Below, piece by piece: positions 37,137-45,396 of a DNA stretch of 64,000 nt. The number at the start of each line of letters is the position of its first letter. The first letter of the stretch is position 1. The stretch is from Paraburkholderia saeva (GTDB lineage Bacteria; Pseudomonadota; Gammaproteobacteria; Burkholderiales; Burkholderiaceae). Position numbers and translations under genes: made by a program. Where the stretch lies: positions 248,001 through 312,000 of the forward strand of contig NZ_CAJQZC010000003.1 in the NCBI RefSeq assembly GCF_907164555.1. The letters run 5' to 3'. The notes beneath the pieces were generated by a model. The model was not told the DNA's origin and did not search any database. It worked only from the letters and a program-made list of their open reading frames with translations.

Positions 37137-37204
37137 AGCCACCGGCGCCCGATCAGCGCGGCGGCGCGGAATCGCCGCGCACGTTGATGTAACGGCGACA
37201 GCCG

Positions 37205-37927
37205 TCAGAAGCTGGCGCGCCCGATCGACGTTCCGCCATCCACGAAGAGCGTCTGGCCCGTGATAAAGCCCGCTTCCTCGGAGAGCAGGAACGCGATGCT
37301 CGCGGCGAGTTCGTCAGGCTTGCCGAGGCGCTGCATCGGCACCATCGAGAGGAAGCGTTGCTCCGCCTCGCTGCCCTTCGGCGTGTTTTCCCTGAACATT
37401 TCGGTTTCGACGGGGCCGGGCGCGATTGCGTTGACGGTGATGCCGGTTGCTGCCAGTTCAAGTCCCCACGTGCGTGTCAGGCTGATCATCGCGCTTTTCG
37501 CGGCCGCGTAAGCGGAGCGTTGTGCGAATCCGAGCACGACGAGACTCGACAGATTGACCACGCGCCCCCAGCCCCTTTCGCGCATGCCCGGCAGCAGCGC
37601 CTGAACCGTCTGGACGGCAGGGTTCAGATTCGCGCTGAACGACATGCCGAGATCGTCGAGCGTGATCTCGCCGACGGGCGCCAGCCGGATGAAGCCGACG
37701 TTGTTCACCACGCCGTCAAACGCATGGCGTTTGACCAGTTCATCCAGCGTGCTGCCGGTCGCGGCGGCATCCGTCAGGTCGGTCGAAACCAGCGTGCCGG
37801 GAAAGCTGGCGTCGTCCGCGCGACGCGCGAGTCCGATCACCTCATGCCCGCTCCGCGCAAGCCGCTCCGACAGGGCACGCCCGATACCCTTGCTCGCACC
37901 CGTTACAAGAAAAGTCCGCCGTGTCAT
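37205..37927 (-). CDS. Short-chain dehydrogenase/reductase
   Basis: 240 residues; VTGASKGIGRAL binds NAD(P), NNVG replaces NNAG, catalytic Ser in LSSL, Tyr-Lys in YAAAK, and the C-terminal GQTLFVDGGTSIG is typical of FabG-like classical SDRs. ATG 37927 is preceded by GGAGTG. Substrate unknown. Stands alone between the LysR gene and the aldehyde dehydrogenase. Confidence 0.9.
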   Translation of the reverse strand: MTRRTFLVTGASKGIGRALSERLARSGHEVIGLARRADDASFPGTLVSTDLTDAAATGSTLDELVKRHAFDGVVNNVGFIRLAPVGEITLDDLGMSFSANLNPAVQTVQALLPGMRERGWGRVVNLSSLVVLGFAQRSAYAAAKSAMISLTRTWGLELAATGITVNAIAPGPVETEMFRENTPKGSEAEQRFLSMVPMQRLGKPDELAASIAFLLSEEAGFITGQTLFVDGGTSIGRASF

Positions 37928-38173
37928 GTTTCACTCCTTAAATGTTTATCATCCGTGTCAATGATCGCATCATATCGAACATTGACAGTGTTGACAAGAA
38001 TGACCCTTCCGCGAGTGTGCCCGGGGGGGCAGGCCTGTTCTGACGACCAGCCGGGCCGGAGCGTCGCCAACGCGCTAACGCGCATTCGGATACCATTGAA
38101 GGTTCAGCGGCACGTTTCAGGCGTGTTCGCGCGTTTGGCTGCCTGACACTCTTCAATCATCTGGAAATCCATC

Positions 38174-39616
38174 GTGACATCGACCTATACCGATACCCGA
38201 CTCCTGATCAACAACGAATGGTGCGACGCCGCAAGCGGCAAGACGCTCGACGTCGTCAATCCCGCGACCGGCAAGCCCATCGGCAAGGTCGCGCACGCTG
38301 GCATTCCCGACCTCGACCGGGCGCTGGCTGCCGCGCAAAGCGGCTTCGAGGCATGGCGCAGGATTCCCGCGAACGAGCGCGCCACGACGATGCGCAAGGC
38401 TGCGAGCCTCGTGCGCGAACGCGCGTCGGACATCGCCCGCCTGATGACGCTGGAGCAGGGCAAGCCGTTCCCGGAGGCGCGTGTGGAAATGCTGGCGTCC
38501 GCCGATATCATCGAATGGTTCGCTGACGAAGGCCGTCGCGTGTACGGCCGGATCGTGCCGTCGCGCAACCTGTCGGCGCAGCAACTGGTGATCAAGGAGC
38601 CGATTGGCCCGGTCGCCGCGTTCACGCCGTGGAATTTCCCGGTCAACCAGATCGTGCGCAAGCTGAGCGCGGCGCTCGCGAGCGGCTGCTCGTTCCTCGT
38701 GAAGGCGCCGGAAGAAACTCCGGCGTCGCCCGCTGGCCTGCTGCAGGCTTTCGTCGACGCAGGCGTGCCGCCGGGTACTGTCGGTCTCGTGTTCGGCGAT
38801 CCGGCTGAAATCTCCAGCTACCTGATTCCGCATCCGGTTATCCGCAAGGTGACGTTCACCGGTTCGACGCCGGTCGGCAAGCAACTGGCGGCGCTCGCTG
38901 GCCAGCACATGAAGCGCGCCACGATGGAGCTGGGCGGCCATGCGCCCGTCATCGTCGCTGAAGATGCCGACGTCGCGCTTGCCGTGAAAGCCTCGGGCGG
39001 CGCGAAATTCCGCAATGCCGGCCAGGTCTGCATTTCGCCGACGCGCTTCCTCGTACACAACAGCATCCGCGAAGAGTTTGCCGCCGCGCTCGTCAAGCAC
39101 GCTGAAAGCCTGAAGCTCGGCGACGGTCTCGCCGAAGGCACGACGCTCGGGCCGCTCGCCAACGCACGTCGCCTGACGGCGATGAGCAAGGTCGTCGACA
39201 ACGCGCGTGCAACCGGCGCCACGGTGGCGACGGGTGGCGAACGCGTCGGCGCGGAAGGCAACTTCTTCTCGCCGACCGTGCTGACGAATGTGTCGCTCGA
39301 AGCCGACGTGTTCAACAACGAGCCGTTTGGCCCGATCGCGGCGGTGCGCGGTTTCGACAGGCTCGAAGAAGCGATTGCCGAAGCAAACCGTCTGCCGTTC
39401 GGCCTCGCCGGCTATGCGTTCACGAAGTCGTTCCGCAACGTGCATCTGCTGTCGCAGCAGATGGAAGTCGGCATGCTGTGGATCAACCAGCCCGCCACGC
39501 CTTCGCCGGAAATGCCGTTTGGCGGCGTGAAGGATTCGGGCTACGGTTCGGAAGGCGGTCCGGAAGCCATGGAAGCGTATCTCGTGACGAAGGCCGTGTC
39601 GGTGATGGCAGTCTGA
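38174..39616 (+). CDS. Alpha-ketoglutarate semialdehyde dehydrogenase
   Basis: 480 residues from GTG 38174. Aldehyde dehydrogenase superfamily: [10 protein letters not shown] with N154, FTGSTPVGK for NAD(P), ELGGHAP with E252 and NAGQVC with catalytic C286. The N-terminus [19 protein letters not shown] and the rest resemble closely, from memory, the A. brasilense type I KGSADH of the non-phosphorylative L-arabinose pathway, which oxidises alpha-ketoglutarate semialdehyde to 2-oxoglutarate. The preceding enzyme (KDA dehydratase) is at 9316-10236. Succinate semialdehyde is an alternative substrate for this family. Confidence 0.88.
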   Translation: MTSTYTDTRLLINNEWCDAASGKTLDVVNPATGKPIGKVAHAGIPDLDRALAAAQSGFEAWRRIPANERATTMRKAASLVRERASDIARLMTLEQGKPFPEARVEMLASADIIEWFADEGRRVYGRIVPSRNLSAQQLVIKEPIGPVAAFTPWNFPVNQIVRKLSAALASGCSFLVKAPEETPASPAGLLQAFVDAGVPPGTVGLVFGDPAEISSYLIPHPVIRKVTFTGSTPVGKQLAALAGQHMKRATMELGGHAPVIVAEDADVALAVKASGGAKFRNAGQVCISPTRFLVHNSIREEFAAALVKHAESLKLGDGLAEGTTLGPLANARRLTAMSKVVDNARATGATVATGGERVGAEGNFFSPTVLTNVSLEADVFNNEPFGPIAAVRGFDRLEEAIAEANRLPFGLAGYAFTKSFRNVHLLSQQMEVGMLWINQPATPSPEMPFGGVKDSGYGSEGGPEAMEAYLVTKAVSVMAV

Positions 39617-39635
39617 TTGACGTTTGAACGGTAGT

Positions 39636-39685
39636 GCCGCCGCCCGACGTCCTGCATGCAATGCAAAACGAACGGCGGCGTTTTT
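39636..39685 (+). terminator. Terminator of the aldehyde dehydrogenase gene
   Basis: GCCGCC (39636-39641) pairs with GGCGGC (39674-39679), directly followed by GTTTTT. The loop is long (32 bases) and contains a smaller TGCAT palindromic part. Confidence 0.6.
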
Positions 39686-39747
39686 ATTGGCTGGCTGATA
39701 CGCGCGATGTACATCGCGTGAGGCGGTCATCGTGCAGGAGAGCGACC

Positions 39748-40014
39748 ATGTTCCATGCTTTTCGAATTGCGTACGTGGCACTTGGCGCAACGCTGCTGGC
39801 GCTTGCGTTCGATGCGCGGGCTGCGGCGCCTGCCACGCCGTCAGCGGCGAAACCGGTGGTGACGACCGTTGCGGCTGAAGACGGAGGCACGCCGAAGACA
39901 CTTAAGGAGCGCCTGGGCGACAAGGCCAGCGACGAACAGCGCGTCGACAACTGCAAGGTGCCGCTGGAAAGCCGGGGTTCGAAAGCGCGCCCCGACGCAT
40001 GCCGCCAGCCTTGA
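39748..40014 (+). CDS. Small secreted hypothetical protein
   Basis: 88 residues from ATG 39748 with AGGAGAG just upstream. Signal peptide MFHAFRIAYVALGATLLALA with an AxA site (ARAAA). The mature part is rich in Ala, Thr, Lys and Asp, has one Cys pair (NCK and ACR near residues 68 and 85) and no recognised domain. Located between the aldehyde dehydrogenase terminator and tag. Confidence 0.6.
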   Translation: MFHAFRIAYVALGATLLALAFDARAAAPATPSAAKPVVTTVAAEDGGTPKTLKERLGDKASDEQRVDNCKVPLESRGSKARPDACRQP

Positions 40015-40049
40015 CACCACGATAGCCGCGCAGCAAAAACCATAAAACC

Positions 40050-40691
40050 ATGCGTTCGAATCCAGAAATGGCAGAAACGGCAGAAGCGGAAACCGGCAGC
40101 GTCGTGACCGGCGAAGATGGCCTCGCGCGTCCGCCGTGGGCCGCGGTCGATCCGCTGTTGCAGCGCTATTACGATACCGAGTGGGGCATGCCGGTGCGCG
40201 ACGAGCGCGGGCTGTTCGAGCGTCTCGCGCTGGAAGGCTTTCAGTCGGGTCTCTCGTGGCTCACGATCCTGCGCAGGCGCGAGGCGTTTCGCGCCGCGTT
40301 TTGCAACTTCGAACCGGACACGGTTGCCGCGTTCACACAGAACGATATCGAAAGGCTGCTCGCCGACAGTGCCATCATCCGCAATCGTGCGAAGATTCTG
40401 GCGACGATCGGCAACGCGGCGGCAACCATTGCGTTGCGCGCGGAGGGCGGCCTGGCAGATTTCATCTGGTCGTTCAAGCCGCCCACGACGCCCGAACCGC
40501 GTACCATCGCCGAGATTCCGACGACATCCGATGCGTCCATTGCGTTGAGCAAGGCGTTGCGCAAGAAAGGCTTTGCGTTTGTCGGCCCGACCACGATGCA
40601 CGCGCTGATGGAAGCGACGGGCATCATCGATACCCATTTGCTCGACAGCCATCGCCGCGGCAGTTCCGGCGTGTGGCCGCGATCATCCTGA
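40050..40691 (+). CDS. tag: DNA-3-methyladenine glycosylase I (Tag) family
   Basis: 213 residues. LEGFQSGLSWLTILRRREAFRAAF, GIIRNRAK-like AIIRNRAKIL, DFIWSFKPPTTPEPRTIAEIP and SKALRKKGFAFVGPTTMHALMEATGIIDTH follow Tag throughout. Tag removes 3-methyladenine from DNA. Compared with E. coli Tag, three of four zinc ligands are replaced: Cys4 by P28, His17 by Y41 and Cys179 by S200; only H196 remains. The longer, acidic N-terminus (about 25 extra residues) is also unusual. ATG 40068 is an alternative start. Confidence 0.88.
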   Translation: MRSNPEMAETAEAETGSVVTGEDGLARPPWAAVDPLLQRYYDTEWGMPVRDERGLFERLALEGFQSGLSWLTILRRREAFRAAFCNFEPDTVAAFTQNDIERLLADSAIIRNRAKILATIGNAAATIALRAEGGLADFIWSFKPPTTPEPRTIAEIPTTSDASIALSKALRKKGFAFVGPTTMHALMEATGIIDTHLLDSHRRGSSGVWPRSS

Positions 40692-40710
40692 CCCTGCGGA
40701 GCGACCCAAC

Positions 40711-41394
40711 ATGACCGATCTCTCATCGACGATCGAAATCGAAACCGCGCCGAACCCCGAGTTCGCCGTTATCCTGCTGCACGGCCTTGGTGCCGACGCG
40801 AACGACTTCGTTCCGCTCGTCCCTGAACTGCGTCTCGACGGTTTGCCCGCCGTCCGCTTCGTGTTTCCGAACGCGCCTGAGATCGCCGTCACCGCGAACA
40901 ACGGCTATGTGATGCGTGCGTGGTACGACATCCTGTCGTTTCAGGGCATCAACCGCCAGGTTGATGAAGCCGGCATCGCGGCTTCGTGCGCAACAGTGCG
41001 CGAATTGATCGCCGCGCAGAACGCGCGCGGTATTCCGACATCGAAAATTTTTCTCGCCGGATTTTCTCAGGGCGGCGCGATGACGTATTCCGCCGGGCTC
41101 ACGCATGAAGATTCGCTCGCGGGGATGATCGTGATGTCGGGCTACGTGCCCTCGCCGGGCTTCATCGAAAGCCGCTTCGGCGCTGCGAATCGCGACACGC
41201 CGATTTTCGCCGCGCACGGCATCCATGACGATGTGCTGCCGCTCGCGCTTGGTGAAAAGGGTCGCGACTTCGCCATCGCGCAGGGCTGCAAGGTCGACTG
41301 GCACGCGTACCTGATGCCGCACTCCGTGTGCGCGGAGGAGATCGACGCGATGCGCGCATGGCTGGGCTCGCGCATCAAGGCGCTGGCTGCCTGA
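40711..41394 (+). CDS. Alpha/beta-hydrolase, carboxylesterase/phospholipase type
   Basis: 227 residues, GGAG upstream of ATG 40711. LLHGLGADANDF gives the oxyanion region, GFSQGG holds nucleophile S119, with the catalytic Asp in AHGIHDDVLP and His in MPHSVCAEE. This is the small carboxylesterase/acyl-protein-thioesterase-like family (PF02230). It follows tag by 19 bases and may be co-transcribed; substrate unknown, soluble cytoplasmic. Confidence 0.9.
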   Translation: MTDLSSTIEIETAPNPEFAVILLHGLGADANDFVPLVPELRLDGLPAVRFVFPNAPEIAVTANNGYVMRAWYDILSFQGINRQVDEAGIAASCATVRELIAAQNARGIPTSKIFLAGFSQGGAMTYSAGLTHEDSLAGMIVMSGYVPSPGFIESRFGAANRDTPIFAAHGIHDDVLPLALGEKGRDFAIAQGCKVDWHAYLMPHSVCAEEIDAMRAWLGSRIKALAA

Positions 41395-41429
41395 GACGTG
41401 AACCCGAAGACGATGTGGTGGGGCACGTG

Positions 41430-42395
41430 TCAGAGCGTCCCGCAGAGCGTCTTTTCGTAGAGCGAGAGCATTGCGGGCGCGTCGACGGCGACGCAGACCT
41501 GGCATGCTGGCCGGTGGTCCCAGTTGGGCGCCGGCACGGGCATGGTCACGGGTTTCTGGATGGTCATGCCAGCAGCGATGCCGTCCGTCAGCACGCGCAC
41601 GGGACCACTGCGCGTGGTGTACAGATGTGGCGCGAGCACATACGCAACCGCCGACGAATCGTGTACGTAGATCCCCGCGAGCCGCGCGCTCTTCATGTGG
41701 AAATCTTCGTAATGACGCGACACGTCCCACACGAAACGTCCGGCTTCACCCGCGCGATCGCGAATTGACGCGAGGTACGCCGTCGACATGATGGTGTTCT
41801 GCGTCACGTCGAGGCCCACGATCGTTACCGGCCACGCGGCGCCCAGCACCCCATCGGCTGCATCCGGATCACCCAGAATATTCGCTTCGGCCGCGGGCGT
41901 GACGTTGCCGAGCAGTCCGCCGGTGCCGAATGCGCCGCCCATGATTACCACCTGCTTCACGAGTGACGCGATCTGCGGATCTTCGGCAAGCGCGAGCGCG
42001 AGATTCGTCAGCGGGCCGACGGCTATCAGCGTGACTTCGCGCGGTTGCGCACGCACCGTTTCGATGATGAAGCGGTGCGCCGGGCGCGGATCGAGCGCAC
42101 TTTCAGTCTGCGTATCCAGTTTGATGTTGCCAAGGCCGTTGTCGCCGTGAATCCATGCGAGCGGCTCCGGTGCCGCGCGCCTGAGCGGCGCGGCGGCACC
42201 GCGAGCGACCGGTGTGCCGGGCGCGAATTTCGCCGCCAGATAGCGCGCGTTGCGCGTCGTGGTTTCGATGGTGCCGTTGCCGAACACGCTCGTCAGACCC
42301 AGCAGTTCGATGTCGGGATGCAGCGCCTGAAAGACGAGCGCCATTGCATCGTCGACGCCGGGATCGGTGTCGTAGATAACCTTGTGCTGGCTCAT
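41430..42395 (-). CDS. Inosine/uridine-preferring nucleoside hydrolase
   Basis: 321 residues. The N-terminal Ca-binding motif DTDPGVDDAMAL (residues 9-20) and the later GPLTNLALAL, VVIMGGAFG and the C-terminal active-site His region KSARLAGIYVHDSSAVAYV are those of ribonucleoside hydrolases. It splits nucleosides to base and ribose. Its start overlaps the cdd stop by 4 bases (ATGA), so cytidine deamination to uridine and its cleavage are coupled. Confidence 0.92.
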   Translation of the reverse strand: MSQHKVIYDTDPGVDDAMALVFQALHPDIELLGLTSVFGNGTIETTTRNARYLAAKFAPGTPVARGAAAPLRRAAPEPLAWIHGDNGLGNIKLDTQTESALDPRPAHRFIIETVRAQPREVTLIAVGPLTNLALALAEDPQIASLVKQVVIMGGAFGTGGLLGNVTPAAEANILGDPDAADGVLGAAWPVTIVGLDVTQNTIMSTAYLASIRDRAGEAGRFVWDVSRHYEDFHMKSARLAGIYVHDSSAVAYVLAPHLYTTRSGPVRVLTDGIAAGMTIQKPVTMPVPAPNWDHRPACQVCVAVDAPAMLSLYEKTLCGTL

Positions 42396-42781
42396 AGGTA
42401 GAACGCGTCCGGCAATAGTTCGCGCGCGGTGGTGTCACGGGTCGCGCCGCGCAGGTTGCCGAGGCAGATCGGCAAATCGGGGCCGCCCAGTTCGACGATG
42501 ACCTGGCGACATGCGCCACACGGCGAGATCGGGCCGTCGGTATCGCCGGTCACGGCAAGCGCCGCGAACTGGTCGCGCTTGTAGCCTGCTGCAATCGCGC
42601 TGAAAAACGCAGTGCGTTCCGCGCAGTTGCACAGGCCGTAGGAAGCGTTTTCGACATTGCAGCCTTCGAATACGTGGCCGTCGCCTGTCAGCAGCGCTGC
42701 ACCGACCTTGAACTTCGAATAGGGGGCGTACGCCTTGTCGCGCGCGAAACCCGCACGCTTCAGCAGTTCTTCCATCGTCAT
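42392..42781 (-). CDS. cdd: Cytidine deaminase
   Basis: 129 residues from ATG 42781, with AGGAG 6 bases upstream. Zinc and catalytic motif: NCAERTAFF (Cys and Glu) and PCGACRQV; substrate residues in FKVGAALL and NVENASYG. Homotetrameric short CDA type converting cytidine to uridine. First gene of a two-gene salvage operon with the nucleoside hydrolase. Confidence 0.94.
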   Translation of the reverse strand: MTMEELLKRAGFARDKAYAPYSKFKVGAALLTGDGHVFEGCNVENASYGLCNCAERTAFFSAIAAGYKRDQFAALAVTGDTDGPISPCGACRQVIVELGGPDLPICLGNLRGATRDTTARELLPDAFYL

Positions 42782-42927
42782 ATCCGACTCCTCAGTTGAA
42801 CGTGATGAACATGCCGGCAAAGTGTACTTCCGATGCTAAACCAGGCCGGCCCTGACATGCGCGATATGCGCGCGGGATATCATAGGGTTCGCCGTAAGGT
42901 TTCTGCACTCTAGCGTAAGCACACACA

Positions 42928-43626
42928 ATGAATTCCACGACTGAGTCTTTTACGCGCCCGCCGCTACGTTCGCTGACGCCGCTCGAAGCGCGCGTGCTGG
43001 GCGTATTGCTCGAAAAGCAGCACACCGTTCCCGATACGTATCCGCTTTCGCTGAACGCGCTCACGTCCGGCTGCAACCAGAAGACCGCGCGCAATCCGGT
43101 GATGAACGTGACCGAAGCTGAAGTGCTCACCACGCTCGATAACCTGAAGCGTCTGAGTCTTGCGTCCGAGGGCAGCAGCAGCCGCGTGCCGCGTTTCGAG
43201 CACAACATGTTGCGCGTGCTCGGCGTGCCGAGCCAGTCCGCTGCATTGCTGACGACACTGATTTTGCGCGGACCGCAAACGGCCGCTGAACTGCGGTTGA
43301 ACAGTGCGCGTCTGCATGGATTCGCTGATATCTCTTCAGTGGAAGTGTTTCTCGACGAACTCGCCAGCAGCGAGCCCGCCCGCGTGATCAAGCTGCCACG
43401 CACGCCGGGCGAGCGCGAAAGCCGCTGGATGCATCTGCTGTGCGGCGAAGTCGTGATGCCGGAAGCACCTGAGGGGAGTGCCGTCGATGATTCCATATCG
43501 CCTTCCGAACTCGAATCGTTGAGGGCGGAGCAGAAGCAGCTTCGCGATGAACTCGATCAACTGCGCGCGATGGTCGAAAAGATGGCGGCCGAGCTTGGCA
43601 TCAGTGTTAACAAGGACACGGACTAG
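42928..43626 (+). CDS. YceH-family (DUF480) protein
   Basis: 232 residues. LTPLEARVLGVLLEKQHTVPDTYPLSLNALTSGCNQKTARNPVM is the first winged-helix of the family, and VLGVPSQSAALLTTLILRGPQTAAELRLNS the second. The C-terminal 45 residues (ELESLRAEQKQLRDELDQL) form a coiled coil. Conserved in proteobacteria, function not established; DNA- or protein-binding is likely. Divergent from cdd. Confidence 0.92.
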   Translation: MNSTTESFTRPPLRSLTPLEARVLGVLLEKQHTVPDTYPLSLNALTSGCNQKTARNPVMNVTEAEVLTTLDNLKRLSLASEGSSSRVPRFEHNMLRVLGVPSQSAALLTTLILRGPQTAAELRLNSARLHGFADISSVEVFLDELASSEPARVIKLPRTPGERESRWMHLLCGEVVMPEAPEGSAVDDSISPSELESLRAEQKQLRDELDQLRAMVEKMAAELGISVNKDTD

Positions 43627-43919
43627 CATCATGCGGTTTGCAATTGCCCCGCCGGCGTCGTTTTTTTCGCCGATGGAAAGCGCCTGGATCACCTGAACTG
43701 CCTGGTACACCGTCGAAATGACCGGTTTAAGGCCGTTTTCGCGTGCATTTTTGGGGCAGATTGACCCCTCGGGATGCTGCCGGAGGCCGTCATCCGGGGC
43801 GTCTGGCGTGTTCGCTTACCCCATCAGAGATTTGCGCAGACGCGCCCAGATGGGTTAGGGTGTCGGTCCGGGCGCCATTTTACGTGCGCTCGAACCACAA
43901 TCACCGAACGGGATGAGTA

Positions 43920-44198
43920 ATGAACAAACAGGAACTGATTGATGCCGTCGCAGCAGCGACGGGCGAAAGCAAGGCAGCGACCGGCAGCACGATCGACGCG
44001 ATCATCGCAGCAGTGACCTCCGCCGTGGCAAAGGGCGACACCGTCCAGCTGATCGGTTTTGGCTCGTTCTCGACGGGCGCACGCGCCGCGCGCGTGGGCC
44101 GCAACCCGTCGACGGGTGCAGAAATCCAGATCGCAGCCGCGAAAACGGTCAAGTTCGTGGCCGGCAAGTCGTTCAAGGAAGTCGTGAACGCGTCCTGA
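43920..44198 (+). CDS. hupB: HU-family DNA-binding protein
   Basis: 92 residues: [22 protein letters not shown] at the N-terminus, [25 protein letters not shown] in the DNA-binding arm with the PSTG turn, ending [14 protein letters not shown]. Dimeric nucleoid protein. Has a 293-bp upstream region, suitable for several promoters, and a strong terminator. Symbol by similarity to beta subunit; the alpha/beta choice is not certain. Confidence 0.94.
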   Translation: MNKQELIDAVAAATGESKAATGSTIDAIIAAVTSAVAKGDTVQLIGFGSFSTGARAARVGRNPSTGAEIQIAAAKTVKFVAGKSFKEVVNAS

Positions 44199-44243
44199 TC
44201 GACCGTTCGTGGCGCTGTGTCACAAGCCAGCGCCAGCTTCTGG

Positions 44244-44285
44244 CTGACCCGTTTTGCGGGTTTTTCCGCAGATAAAACGGGTCAG
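44244..44285 (+). terminator. Terminator of the HU gene
   Basis: CTGACCCGTTTT (44244-44255) pairs with AAAACGGGTCAG (44274-44285), and inside it GCGG pairs with CCGC around GTTTTT. It overlaps the end of the converging racemase gene (44282), so it may serve both strands. Confidence 0.75.
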
Positions 44286-44974
44286 GCCAATGCCCGGCTC
44301 ACCGCGGCCTGCGCATGCAGCGCGGTGGTATCGAAGACGGGCAACGCCACATCTTTCTGCGCAATCAAGAGCGCAATTTCCGTGCACCCCAGAATGACAC
44401 CCTCCACACCCTGGGCCTGCATGCTGTCGATAATGCGTTTGTAAGCCTCTCGAGACGCATCACGCACGATGCCGTGACACAGTTCGTCGTAGATCACTTT
44501 ATGGACGAGCGCGCGCCCTTCGATGTCGGGCACGACGACTTCAATGCCAAAACGATCCTGCATGCGCCCGCGATAGAAATCCTGCTCCATCGTGAACGCG
44601 GTACCCAGCAGCCCGACGCGACGAACGCCCGCATCCTGTAGCGCTTTTGCAGTCGGGTCCACGATGTGCAGAAAAGGAATGTCGAGCGCGCCCTCCAGAA
44701 CGGGCGCTACGCGATGCATGGTGTTCGTGCAAAGCAGCACGAAATCCGCGCCGGCCGCCTGCACCTGCAACGCCGCCTGCTTCATGTGCTCGCCGAGTTC
44801 ATCCCAGCGCGCTTCGTGCTGCAACGTCTTGATCTCTTCGAAACTGACCGTGACCATCACGCTGCGTGCGTTGCGATGGCCGCCCAGACGCTGCTTCATG
44901 TCCTGGTTGATCAGCCGGTAATACCCGGCCGACGATTCCCAGCTCATGCCGCCAATCAGTCCGATGGTCTTCAT
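44282..44974 (-). CDS. Aspartate/glutamate racemase family protein
   Basis: 230 residues from ATG 44974 (family start MKTIGLIGGMSWESS; an upstream ATG at 45004 in frame is possible). Catalytic cysteines lie in LLCTNTMH and LGCTEIALL, characteristic of the PLP-independent Asp/Glu/hydantoin racemases, YgeA-like. Interconverts D- and L-amino acids; precise substrate unknown. Confidence 0.88.
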   Translation of the reverse strand: MKTIGLIGGMSWESSAGYYRLINQDMKQRLGGHRNARSVMVTVSFEEIKTLQHEARWDELGEHMKQAALQVQAAGADFVLLCTNTMHRVAPVLEGALDIPFLHIVDPTAKALQDAGVRRVGLLGTAFTMEQDFYRGRMQDRFGIEVVVPDIEGRALVHKVIYDELCHGIVRDASREAYKRIIDSMQAQGVEGVILGCTEIALLIAQKDVALPVFDTTALHAQAAVSRALA

Positions 44975-44991
44975 GGCGGTCGTCGGTGGAG

Positions 44992-45309
44992 TCAGTTGAG
45001 CCATTTGCGCACGTCGCTTTCCCATGCCGGGTCACCGCAACCCTTGGGATTTTCCGGGCCGAGAACCGTGATGTAGCCTTTCGATTTCATGCACGACTCG
45101 TAAGCGCGGATCTTCGAGCACTGATCCGTCGCGGCGTTGCGCGAGATCGATTTGCACTGGGCCATTGACTGGTCCATCGCAGCGAAGTCGGGATCGTTCG
45201 CAGCGCCGGCCGAAAACTCTACGGGTCGTGCATGCGAGCATGCGGCGAGTGGCAACACGACGGCAATAGCACTGGCTACCAGCAACGACCGGCACGATTT
45301 CATCTTCAC
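44992..45309 (-). CDS. Small lipoprotein with conserved cysteines
   Basis: 105 residues. Signal with lipobox LAAC (C24). The mature part has four further cysteines (C52, C64, C73, C91) in QCKSISRNAATDQC and YESCMKSKGY, suggesting disulfides. No known domain recognised. It is upstream of the racemase gene on the same strand, 17 bases before it. Confidence 0.68.
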   Translation of the reverse strand: MKMKSCRSLLVASAIAVVLPLAACSHARPVEFSAGAANDPDFAAMDQSMAQCKSISRNAATDQCSKIRAYESCMKSKGYITVLGPENPKGCGDPAWESDVRKWLN

Positions 45310-45396
45310 CGCTACACCTCTTCGCTCGATTGAAGCCGTGATGATACGCCGGCGCCGGCAACCTGCGCACCGCTGCCCGACACCGGCGTTACACCA

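Noticed and set aside
38153-39901. 582-codon minus-strand frame opposite the aldehyde dehydrogenase
   Set aside because: Shadow frame; the plus-strand enzyme has all catalytic residues.
43336-43710. Minus-strand frame over the end of the YceH gene
   Set aside because: Antisense to a coding region; no ribosome site or domain.
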